Shown: piece by piece, positions 9,813 to 19,007 of the stretch
Layout of the letters: each line of letters opens with the position of its first letter
How positions within the stretch are numbered: the first letter of the stretch is position 1
Assembly (NCBI GenBank): GCA_000512085.1
Contig: ASPP01010646.1
Span: 1 to 25,223, forward strand
Length of the DNA stretch: 25,223 bases
Direction of reading: 5' to 3'
Source: Reticulomyxa filosa
Lineage: Eukaryota; Foraminifera; Reticulomyxidae
Translations under genes and position numbers: made by a program
The notes under the pieces: model-generated
What the model was told of the DNA's origin: nothing
Seen by the model: the letters and a program-made list of their open reading frames with translations, nothing else
Database searches by the model: none

Positions 9813-10179
9813 AATCTTAATTGTCCTTTTTATTCAATTGTTTTTGTTTTATATTTTTAATTTTGTGACATTTATACTTTTCACGAACATTTTATTTCTT
9901 CTAAGATAATAAATTCGTAAATCCAAATCAAAGATTGCAGCATCATTTATATTTGTAATTTTGTCTCAATTTTTTATATCAAAAAATCTCAACTTTACAA
10001 CTTTTCCTTTTGTCATGCAAGTCAATAATTTTGATTAAACTCTGAGTCATTCCTTTTTTTGTTCATAAAACGATTTATTCATACACATTTATTATTAAAT
10101 TACAATACATTCAAAAGTGATAACTTGAATAGAAATATACTTTTTTATTCTTGAGATGGCGCTAAATTGTTGATACGAG
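9813..10179. other. AT-rich intergenic stretch
   Basis: No coding frame, RNA gene or recognisable repeat was seen. It separates the AT-rich coding remnant from the right arm of the inverted duplication. Confidence 0.5.
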
Positions 10180-11043
10180 TTTCTTTCAACAATTTTGCAA
10201 GTTCAATTAAGCTTTATAATAATTTCTAGATAATGTAATAAAATTTTTTTGCTGAAAGAGATTACAGAGTATTTCGATTCAAAAAACTACAAAAGAAACA
10301 AAATTCGTAAGTTATGAGTAAAGTTCTGAGTAAAGTTCTGAGTGCCCTTTTTTGTTGTTGTCGTTGTCGTTTGTATCTTCTGTTGTGTTTTTTAAACTGC
10401 TTTCTTTATTTATTCTACAGTAAAGAAAGTCAAAGTTAAGTTTGTTTTATTTGTTTAATCTTTTTGACTTTGTTACTTCGGACTTATGCCGAAGAACAGG
10501 TGAAAAAAATTTTATTGTTCTATGAACAACATTTTAAAAAAATTCCATTTGATTTGATTAATATATTCTGGACCATTACATTGTTGCTACCCATACTGAA
10601 CAAAGTTTTGTTCTTGGAATTTTTTATTTCTCCGAAAAAATACTCGGAGTCGGACTATTTTAATATTTTTGTTATTTAAATGTTTTTTATCTTATTGGGA
10701 GAAAAATACATCAAGTCTTAACAATTAGTGGCTGCGTAGCTTAATATGTAAAGCCCGCCGAATTTATAGTGACTTGATTACATTAGGGCCAGCCATCTTT
10801 GGATAGTTCTTCGGAACTTCTGGGGGTGGTTCAATCTCAAAAGGGTTGATAGGTTGGCCAGTGTGTTGGGGTGCGTCTTGATTGTATATTGTACTAAGTC
10901 GCAGGGTCATATACATTCTTGCCTACACACTGACACACGATCGTTTATATTGCTGGTAGCAATATTGGCAATGTGAGCGGTCGTGCAATGTAGCAACTCA
11001 CTATAATGTAGCGTAGATGCGGGTTCGAGTCCTGCCTCTGACC
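10180..11043 (+). repeat. Right arm of ~0.9 kb inverted duplication
   Basis: This is the reverse-complement partner of about 5101-6025, with the same order of landmarks: TGCAAGTTCAATTAAG (10196-10211), CTGAAAGAGATT (10252-10263), hairpin CTTTCTTTA/TAAAGAAAG (10400-10408/10421-10429), hairpin CTTCGG/CCGAAG (10476-10481/10489-10494), CGGAGTCGGAC (about 10645) and then the tRNA-like copy 2. A short tandem (GAGTAAAGTTCT, twice, 10316-10340) is present only here. A 71-codon frame (10464-10679, first codon TTG, no ATG) lies in the arm. The matching frame in the other arm is broken, so I do not call it a gene. Confidence 0.65.
10729..11043 (+). ncRNA. tRNA-like long-insert element, copy 2
   Basis: The 5' D-arm GTAGC TTAATATGTA AAGC is identical to copy 1. 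The 3' T-arm is GCGGG (11019-11023), loop TTCGAGT, CCTGC (11031-11035), fully paired with one G-T, with a perfect B-box GGTTCGAGTCC, then CTCTGACC. This copy shows the strongest internal folding. TTATAGTGA-c-TTG (10764-10776) pairs CAA-c-TCACTATAA (10994-11006). CACGATCG (10936-10943) pairs CGGTCGTG (10978-10985). ATATTGCT (10947-10954) pairs AGCAATAT (10958-10965) around GGT. A T-rich tract (TTTATTTTATTTTTT) follows within about 30 bases and could end pol III transcription. A paired 7-bp acceptor stem is not seen. Confidence 0.62.
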
Positions 11044-11304
11044 TTTATTAAAAAAAAAAACAAAATTTATTTTATTTTTTAAAGTTAATAGCAAAAATAT
11101 GTGCTTTTACATTGTAGTGTTGATTTATTTAAATTTAGAAGTTCCATATGGATTGTTGGTGCTGTTCACGTGATTGTGGCTATTGTAATGGTAAAATGAT
11201 TGAGGCTGTCGCAATTGTTTTGGACACAGTGGGGCGTTGTTAAGTGTTTTATGGCGCACTACGCAAATACTTGCTATCACTTGGAATTGGCCGATGCGTT
11301 TGTA
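11044..11304. other. Intergenic stretch
   Basis: No gene is supported. A short plus-strand frame from about 11148 reads MDCWCCSRDCGYCNG, but it is short, has no clear exon partners and is not called. Confidence 0.4.
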
Positions 11305-11998
11305 AAAGTAGTAGATTGATCATATATGTCAATGGTAAGAATGTACTTACAATGATGATCCAAGATTTGAAATTTAGGTTTTATCTTCTTGGCACAGCGA
11401 GCAAGTTGTTACATCCGGCATTTTTCTCCAAAATCTGCATGTGATCTTTTGACAGCGTCGCCATAACCAAACGAGGTCCATGCGTAAATCAACATGTCAT
11501 TGTCTTTATGGATTATTGCCCATTTTTTTGCAACTTTCATCATCTCCAATAGCTTTCATAAATATTGGCTCCTTTTTGTTTTGTTTTTTTTAAGTTTCAT
11601 CTTCAAGTTGTGTCAACATTTTCATTGTTTATTTGTTTTAATCAACTCTAAAGATCCCACATTTGTAAAATCATAAGCATAAATCAATAAATCTACTTTG
11701 GGTAAATCAAATTAATACATTTGTATTATGAGTAGGAATCAATTAAAACTTATTTGATGGTAATGTCCAGTCTGTAGGAATTTATATTCTTCGTGTAGAA
11801 AGGAGTAATAGACCTTGAGAAGAAAAAAGACGAACGACGGCCTACCAAAAAAACGAGGACGATAGGATGAACAATACCAGTTCTGTGCTCGGAGGGATAC
11901 GTCCAATCGATCCTTCTGCAGTTAAGCTGTTCGTTGCAGTAGTTTAGTTTCAAAAGTTCAAAATCATCCCCCAAAGTACGTTGCAACATTTTTTTTTG
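11305..11998 (-). pseudogene. Degenerate minus-strand coding trace, family unknown
   Basis: Two minus-strand segments look like coding sequence. The first (about 11998-11873) starts ATGTTGCAACG and reads MLQRTLGDDFELLKL... through RRIDWTYPSEHRT, ending at a donor-like CTG|GTATTG. A possible next exon after CCTACAG (about 11785) reads DWTLPSNK. The second segment (about 11545-11320) reads LLEMMKVAKKWAIIHKDND, then WTSFGYGDAVKRSHADFGEKC. It then meets an in-frame TAA (about 11424), after which the same frame continues as QLARCAKKIKPKFQILDHH before a TGTAAGT donor-like site. The exon phases do not join cleanly. The in-frame stop and poor joins suggest a decayed gene or an indel-affected one. I do not recognise the protein. 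Confidence 0.3.
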
Positions 11999-12205
11999 GA
12001 AAGCTCTTTTTTTTAAATGGACTTCTTTTTTGTTTTTTGTTTGTCAAACTTTTTTTACTTTCTTTCGCGTCGGCTGTAGTGGTAATGCAATATACATTAT
12101 GTTTTTATTGACCACGCAGGTTAAAAAGGCAAACAAGGATTTTTTCAAAAGATTGATATCTAACAATTCGAAATATTTATCAATATTTTTCTTCAAAACA
12201 GGATA

Positions 12206-13090
12206 ATGACCGCAGAACCAATCAAAAGTGAAGAACAATGCGTATCACTTCCAATCCCAGCTGGAGACGACAATAAGCGTCTATATGAAATTCCTCCGAC
12301 ATACTCTGGTTGTGTCGAAAATGTAATAATTGTGTTGGGCCAATGTCTACAGCCAGACGGTTCCCCGCATCCATGGCTGATCGACAGGGTCAACGGTGCT
12401 ACGAGCCTGTTGAAAACAAGACGTTTACCTCTTCCGCACTCTCCAACAAAGCCGATGACAAAGCAAAAGCGTCAGAGCAAATCAAGACATTATTTATAGT
12501 GACAGGAAGTGACGTTTCTAACACAAAGACGAAAGACGAGTCTACCAAGCACGTCATATGACCGAAGCGAAATGATGTACCGTCTTCTGAGAGAGCGTAA
12601 TATTCCTTCAGAAAACATAGTTTTAGAAGGCAAAGCAACAAACACAATGGAGAATTTTTATTATTGTTTCCTGCTTTTGCACCAAGCACATGTTTCGTCT
12701 TTGAAGTTGAGATGTTAGAATTGTTCATGGACAGCCAAACCAAACAATTCTTTCCAAAAAAAAAAAATGGGAGGTAGGTCACTATTTGTCGTTACCAGTG
12801 ACTTTCATATTAAACGGTCCCGTTATTACTTTGGACATCTTTTTCGGGTCGAGTTATTTTCTATTTCAAATCCCAAGCAATCCATTATAGAAACTACAGT
12901 GAAGGCTGAGCTTGTGGATTTCATTGCTGCTCGTTCCAACTGCGGAAAATGGAAATTCGAAAAAGAAGAAAACATACTCAAACACAAGCTATATAATGAA
13001 TTTTCTAAAGAAACGGCAAAGACATTTTGGAGCAATAAGTTGGCCGACGAAAAAAGAGACAAAAGCTGGAAGGTGTCGATCATTTCTTAA
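12206..13090 (+). CDS. DUF218 (YdcF/SanA/ElyC-like) family protein with a frame break
   Basis: Exons: 12206-12422, 12476-12696 and 12778-13090 (TAA). The joins AC|GTTTAC...CAG|AG and TTTC|GTCTTT...TAG|G are in phase and restore family motifs. DUF218 landmarks are VIIVLGQCLQPDGSPHP with DRVNGA, then LFIVTGSD, SEMMYRLLRERNIP, ENIVLEGKATNTMENFYY and SLFVVTSDFHIKRSRYYF. Bacterial relatives act in envelope or small-molecule metabolism, but the eukaryotic role is not known. No signal peptide or membrane segment is seen. Between VTGSD and SEMMYRLL (about 12505-12556) the frame shifts. RHMTEA in one frame and EMMYRLL in the next together look like the usual MTEAEMM, as if one base were missing near 12570, possibly with a very short intron before it. 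This is either a consensus error or a disabling mutation. Confidence 0.78.
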
Positions 13091-13480
13091 AACTATTAAC
13101 GCATAGTGCACAGTGCAATGGATAAATAAATTGCGTAAGGATGTGCAATCTAATAATTTTTGTGATATCCATTGTCAAATTCATTCTTTGCTAGTTTTTT
13201 TGTGCAATAGAAAACGTTTTTTTTTTAGATGCAAGCCATAAACAAGCCTAAGTTTTCATGTAGATTCAAGGGAGAACCTAAATATATTACAAAAAATTAT
13301 TCGATATTTTCTGGTCACACACTTATTTTTTAAATAATATTAACAAATGATGCTTGATAATTTTTTTGCCTTGTTCAATTTTATGTGCTTTAGTTTGTCA
13401 TGCAACTGCTAATTAGAAAAATAAACAAATCTAGAAGTGGAACGTTCTAAACGGAGGGGAAAAAAAAAAAGAGGATTCTG
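13091..13480. other. Intergenic stretch between the DUF218 and Pth genes
   Basis: AT-rich with T-runs. No coding or RNA gene seen. It presumably holds the DUF218 3' end and the Pth promoter. Confidence 0.5.
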
Positions 13481-14392
13481 ATGACCAAAGCAGTATTTTC
13501 CTGGAAAACTGGCATCAGTGGACGATCATCAGTTCGTTTATGGAAACCATTGGAAAGAATCCCACGAGTGTATGTTGGCGTTGGAAATCCCACAAATGAG
13601 TACAAAGACTGTCGGCACAACATAGGTAGGGATTTTTTGGATTATTTTGCAAAGCAATTGTGTTTACAATGGCACAACATCGCAATTAATGAACAAGAAA
13701 ACAAGAAAGAGAATCATGCACATAAAAATCAGCTCCCCAATCAAAACATCGGTTTAGAGTGCCAAGTGGCATATTTTCGAGAAGGATCGCTCTTATTTGT
13801 GAAATCCAACCGATACATGAACATGACGGGGGTAGTATTATCACAATTGCTAAATGAAATGCGAAGGCCAATCCAAGACGTAGTAATAATCCACGACTGT
13901 TTGTACACCAAATTTGGAACATGGAGACATCAAAGAGGCAAAGGACATTTGTAAGTCATTTGTTTGTTTGTGGGAAAGTCGAAATGTCCGAAATTTCCAA
14001 ATATTTCTGTCCACGAAGCTACAAATTTTGTGTGTGTGTTTCTGCGTTCGGGTAATCGATCTAGTGGTCATCCCGCGATAGAATCAATAATTGAGTATTG
14101 TGGAAACGGATTTGAACGTTTTCGTGTTGGCATTGGTAACCCTCCAGTGATGCGTGACGATCTTCTTGCAAAATATGTTTGTAACAAATGGACTGCCAAA
14201 GAGAAACAATGGCTGTACAATCAAACATTTGATTCCATAATTTATCATGTGCTGAACAGTGTGTTGGCTGAAACAGAACATATCCCATGGACTCCAGAAA
14301 TGGACAAAATAGATCCCACTTTACGATTTTACAAGCCGCATTTGTTACCACCGGCCGAAGGATATTGGCCAGAGGTTAATGACAAAGTGTAA
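13481..14392 (+). CDS. Bacterial-type peptidyl-tRNA hydrolase, active-site variant
   Basis: Two exons (13481-13950, 14065-14392, TAA) give 265 residues; the donor is a consensus GTAAGT. Family motifs: VGVGNP (Asn36), CRHNIG (His46, the catalytic base in Pth), YMNMTG (Asn114), VVIIHDCL (Asp139), then KGHFGHPAIESI and FRVGIGNPP. Pth cleaves the ester between peptide and tRNA in drop-off peptidyl-tRNAs. The first ~28 residues are a basic, Ser/Arg/Trp-containing extension without acidic residues until Glu25, compatible with a mitochondrial presequence. The key oddity is GHNG replaced by GHPA: Pro160 stands where E. coli Pth has Asn114, which holds the tRNA/peptide. The splice join is just upstream (GGA CAT TT|), so this depends on the acceptor at 14064, but the GHPA codons are inside exon 2. 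About 65 extra C-terminal residues have no match I know. Confidence 0.88.
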
Positions 14393-14788
14393 CTGTAACA
14401 AAACTAATCAATTTCTGGGTTTTTTCAAAAAATTTATTAATAAAAGTAAAACTAAACTAAATGCCTTAAAATCGATCTCCTAAAAAAAATTGAGTCATTT
14501 TTACTTTCATACTTTTACCTCGAAGCATGACACTTTTTGTGATGCTTTTGATTATTTTAATAATACTGCTCTACTTACGAATTATTCATCTGTTCACTTT
14601 CCCATGTGCAAATCAATGCGTCTGTTTTTTTGGATTAATTCATTTTAACTTTGTTTTATACTGAAGTTGGGATTTGCATTAGGAAAAATTGAAGATTTGG
14701 TTATATGTTTTCGCTTACTTTGTATGCGGCCTTAATAAAAATTTTTAAAAGTCTGGAAGTATTTCTTTCGTTTTTCTCAGAGGTCGAT
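14393..14788. other. Intergenic stretch upstream of the PARP gene
   Basis: No supported gene. An upstream ATG frame from 14705 runs into the PARP start region but is T-rich and ends in TTTCTCAG, so it looks like 5' UTR or an intron ending at 14782 rather than coding. Confidence 0.45.
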
Positions 14789-17700
14789 ATGTCTCAAATA
14801 TCGTCGTTTTGTACACTCAATAATTGCGTACAAGGATGTCCATTTCGAGACTATTGTGCTTGGACTCACATTATCCCAGGACATTTTGTAACTATTCGTA
14901 ATATTCAGAACCAAGATGATTTAGGGATACTAAAAAATTTACTAACACGTAATTTGATGTTTTAATCTTTTCTTTTTGTATACGCCGTAAACTGAGTTGT
15001 ATTAACCAAAAAAAAGTGGTTCTCCAGAACGAATTTTACCATATGCACGGATATTCGGATCAACCAAAGTGTTGCACGATTGAATTTTGTTCTGCAAAGG
15101 TCAGATATATCCAGTTCTGAGAGAGGAGAGAAAAAGATGTACAACACGTACAAAGACGACACAAAACATAACAATGAGAATAGACACGTGATGAGGCAAT
15201 TTACAAGTTAAAAATGTGGGGCAGCGACAAAGGCGTCCTTTTTTCAACTGAGTCCCCTAAAGAAGTCGATTCGAGTTCTTTTTTTTATTTCGCAACTTTT
15301 TTTTAACATTTTCAATTTACATAAACAAACAAATAAAAAAATAATCATATAGAATCGGTAATTTTATTAAATTGAACACGTTTTTGAACATACAGCAAAA
15401 AGAAAAACGTATACACGTTTTTTTTTTTGTGTGTGCGTATATAGGGGAAAAAAACTGAATCGAAACAAAGAAAACAATTATGTCGTAACTTCAACAGTGT
15501 TCAGGGTTGTCCCGAAGGAAAAAATTGCGAACAGCGACATATGACACGAAGCAAGTTTTTGACGATAACAAATCTCCCAGACGTAATCAATAGTTTTTCT
15601 AAACTCAGAACGTTTGTTCGAAGTGCGTTTGATCGGCCTCCCCAGTTTAATATTCATAGTTGCGGTAATTTTCGCAAGTGTTATTCCCTGGAATTTGCCA
15701 CCGAAAAAGTGTGTGGCATTTTTCCTTGCCTTTTTATAATCTATCTTTTCCGCGTTTTTCACAAACGCAAATTATAACAAACGATATATTTTGTATTGTT
15801 TTCGATTGTGACAAACTTTGCTTAGCATCGCGCAGCAGTGGAAAAGAAGCTTGAACCATTTGTGAAGAATGGAATTCAAGTAAATTACAATTCTCCAAAA
15901 CAGACTTATTCTATTCTCAGTTGATACTACCTTTTCTTTTTTTTTTTAATGAAAATAGAAAATATTTAGGTTGGATTTTATGAAATATAGATCACGAAGA
16001 CAACCCAGAAACAAGACCAAGAAAGATATGTAATCACTTTAACACCCCGAAAGGATGTTGGAAAGGTAATAATTGCCCGTTTCAACACGTGAACAACAAC
16101 TCATCCCAAATTGACAACAACCCGTTTCAATCAGGTATTGCTAATCCTTTCCAACAAGGCATTACTAATCCTTTCCAACAAAATGTTATTAATCCTTTCC
16201 AACAAGGTGTTATTAATCCTTTCCAACAAAATATTACTAATCCTTTCCAATACATTGATAACCAGTCATCGTCAAAGCACTCCGAATACAAGCCATTTCC
16301 GAATGGCGTGTGCTGGTATTTCAACACTCCAAAAGGTTGTAGTGCCGACAAGTGCGAATACAGCCATGTGCAGATCAGTGTGGAAGAGAAAAAAATGATC
16401 AAATGTCCACAAAAGAAGTGCTCAGGTCGATGTCCCTTTGCACACAACAATGTCAATCACGACGATGCTGAGACAAACACATTTTGCACAAGATTCAACT
16501 CCACACAGGGATGCAGAGGCAATTATAGATGCTTGAAAAAACACATTAAACCACCTATTTGTCTTACTGTTTATCATGTTCCATCGTTTATGAACAAACA
16601 CGAATATATTCTCTCATTGTTGGTAACTCCTCTCGGCAAAGAGTTTATCTTTGTCCACAGCCATCCTGATTTTCCTGATTGTTACACAATCGAATTTTCT
16701 AATTCTGAGGTTTGTTCAAACTCTATTAAATATTTTTATACGTATGTATATCTTTAACATGCTTCTTTTGGTTTTGATCAGTCACGAGACAAAGCAAAAA
16801 ATTATTTGCAAAATAAACTCGAGAATGAAGATATCAAGTATTCCGAACATTCACCGCTCGAAGCGGAATTTGAATGTAAAAGTTAAGATCTTGGTTGTTG
16901 TATCTCCTTTCCCATGCTTTTTTTTTTCTTTTTCTTTCGCCAAACTATTTGTGTAATGCAATGATACAACAGAAATGCGCTCCTCCAAGTCGACAAAGCG
17001 AGAAACAAAAGAAGACGAAAAAACCGAATCTCTTCTCCCCTTGAAGAAATTGGAAGCTGTTTGGGTAATCATATATATATTTTTTTGGATTTAATTTCCA
17101 TTTCATTTTTATTTCACTTGCGAAACAGCGCAACAAAAAAAAAAAGGAATGGAGAGACGATGATACCATATTACGACCTTATCCCAAAGACGTGTCCAAT
17201 CAATTGGAACAAGCAAAATTGGGCGAGAAAGTTAAGCATTTTTGGACTGGACTTAAACAAAATCAAATTTTTTCATTGCAATTTATGTATGTACGTATAT
17301 GTGTATATATACGCACACGTACGTGTTATAGGTAACACATACCACATCGGGATGGACTTATGAAATTACAAAAATTGCGAGTGGCAAAGCAATTCAAAGA
17401 AATGTTTCCAGCAAAAGAGAGAGAGAAGTATTGAGAACAGTCGTGGAAAGTTACGTTTTTTTAATTTCAAAGCACAACTCACAATTGACAATTCGCCAAT
17501 GCATTACATATAAATAACAGTCACGTACACGATTTCTGGTTCCCCGGATTGGTGGGATGTGACTCGTTCGTCAAATGAAACAGTAGAATTTATGCAAATC
17601 AGTTGGAAAAATCAAAAAACTGCCGTGGAAAAGTTTGCTGCGCAAGCGGTAAATGAATTTTACAGCACTTTGGATAAAAAGCAGTATGAAATTGTCGCTG

Positions 17701-18432
17701 TCTATTTCGTTCAAAATCAAGGGCTTTGGAAACTCCACAAAGCTTTAGAGAGTTCCTTTTTTATTTTTTTTTGTCCGACTGACTTTATATGTGATTTGAT
17801 AAAACAATATAAAGACCATTGGATCCAAGATCAAAGGCTTTCTGATCAAACAATAAATGTTCGTTACTTATGGCATGGTAAGCATTTCATATGTCTATTG
17901 CAAAACTCAATTTGACAAATATGTTTAACATGTATAGGTACGGATACAGCGACTGTGAAAAAGATTACAGAAAGAGTTTGTTTTTGCTTACTCTTTTTTT
18001 TTTTTTTTGCAAAAACAACCGATTATTGTTTGGAATGATCAAAAAAGGGCTTTTTACGAGATTACAATAAAACCCATGCTTATGGCAAAGGTGTTTATTT
18101 CGCAAAAAATGCACAATATTCTATTAACGGTTACGCAAAGTTCGATAATCCCGACGGATATGCCGAATTGCTATATTGTCGCACCATATGTGGTGAAAGC
18201 GTGCGCGGAGCAGGAAGTTATATCAGGCCTCCTGACAAAAAACACGTGAAAACCCAAGAACATGAAACTATGGGTTGATAATGACTCTGATCCTACTATA
18301 TTTGTCACTTGCAACGATAATCAATGTTTGTTCTGTGCTTTTCTTTCTTTTATTTCTTTGATACATTTTTGAGTTGTTTTGTTGCTTACAGCTTATCCGT
18401 GCTTGGAGCTTATAGTCAAACGATTGAACTGA
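14789..18432 (+). CDS. CCCH zinc-finger / RRM-like / WWE / PARP mono-ADP-ribosyltransferase
   Basis: Fifteen exons: 14789-14948, 15017-15099, 15184-15264, 15445-15708, 15826-15919, 15991-16709, 16782-16881, 16973-17064, 17129-17290, 17332-17449, 17521-17751, 17815-17877, 17938-17975, 18048-18325, 18392-18432. They give about 840 residues if one extra G at 18272-18274 is ignored. CCCH fingers (C-x8-C-x5-C-x3-H or close) lie at CTLNNCVQGC, CRNFNSVQGC, CNHFNTPKGC, CWYFNTPKGC, a short variant CPQKKCSGRC, and CTRFNSTQGC. Three fingers are followed by an RRM-like unit ending CCTIEF/CYSLEF/CYTIEF, each cut by an intron at the same place. Then come a Lys/Glu-rich linker, a WWE-like domain (GWTYEITKI) and the PARP fold: LWHGT (His), GKGVYFA (Tyr), DPTIFV (Ile). 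The H-Y-I triad predicts mono-ADP-ribosylation, as in PARP7/PARP12. Exon 11/12 is least certain. The G insertion interrupts the frame just before VDNDSDPTIFV. Confidence 0.85.
16119..16250 (+). repeat. Six NPFQ repeats of 24 bases inside the PARP gene
   Basis: Tandem 24-base units (about AATCCTTTCCAACAAGGNNT) encode NPFQ(Q/S)(G/N)(I/V)(A/T/I) five times, and then a sixth NPFQ. NPF tripeptides are known ligands of EH domains in endocytic proteins. The DNA copies are nearly identical, so the array is probably recent and may vary in number. Confidence 0.85.
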
Positions 18433-19007
18433 ACACCACTTTCGCAAGATTGAAAATTTGTAAAAAAAAAACATTTTGACATTCAAGTACCTTTCTTTTC
18501 TTTGGTGTTTCTTTTGGCTTACTCATGAATTACAAGCATTTAATAGCTCGATAAATTAATGCCATTTTTACTTGTTTCTTCAAATCGAAAATTTTGATAT
18601 AATTAAACACGATAATGTTAGACAACATTTGTTGTGTTTTATTCGATAAAAAGCAGGAATACGATGACTATGAAGCATATTTTTAACTTCAATACTGCAT
18701 TTGGCTTTGCTTTTTGGGAAATACCCCCAAACATGTAAAATATAAACGATTGGAATTTAGGACCTAGTGCAACCTTGCATAGTAATCATTGCTGATTAAC
18801 AAAAGCAGGATAATATAGCAGCTTCAAAATAGGAAAATTTATAAAAAAGATAGCACAAATTTTTTCTTATTTCTTCATTTCATTATTTATGAAAAATAGT
18901 GTGTTCAATTGTTTTGCCAAAAAAAAGTTGAAACAACACTGGAAAAGGCTAAAGGAGTTTTTTTTTTTTGCGCTTTTTTGGGTTCTGGTAAGGAGAAGGT
19001 TTTTATC
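18433..19007. other. Intergenic stretch between the PARP and L1-domain genes
   Basis: AT-rich, with a TTTTTTTTTT run at about 18959-18968. No supported gene. It presumably holds the PARP 3' UTR and the L1-domain gene promoter. Confidence 0.5.

Noticed and set aside
10464-10679. 71-codon ORF in the right inverted-repeat arm
   Set aside because: It has no ATG, and the matching frame in the left arm is broken by indels and stops, so there is no sign of protein-level conservation.
16127-16456. ORFs of 109 (-) and 95 (+) codons over the NPF repeat
   Set aside because: They exist only because the 24-base repeat lacks stops in other frames; the sense frame carries CCCH motifs and joins neighbouring exons in phase.
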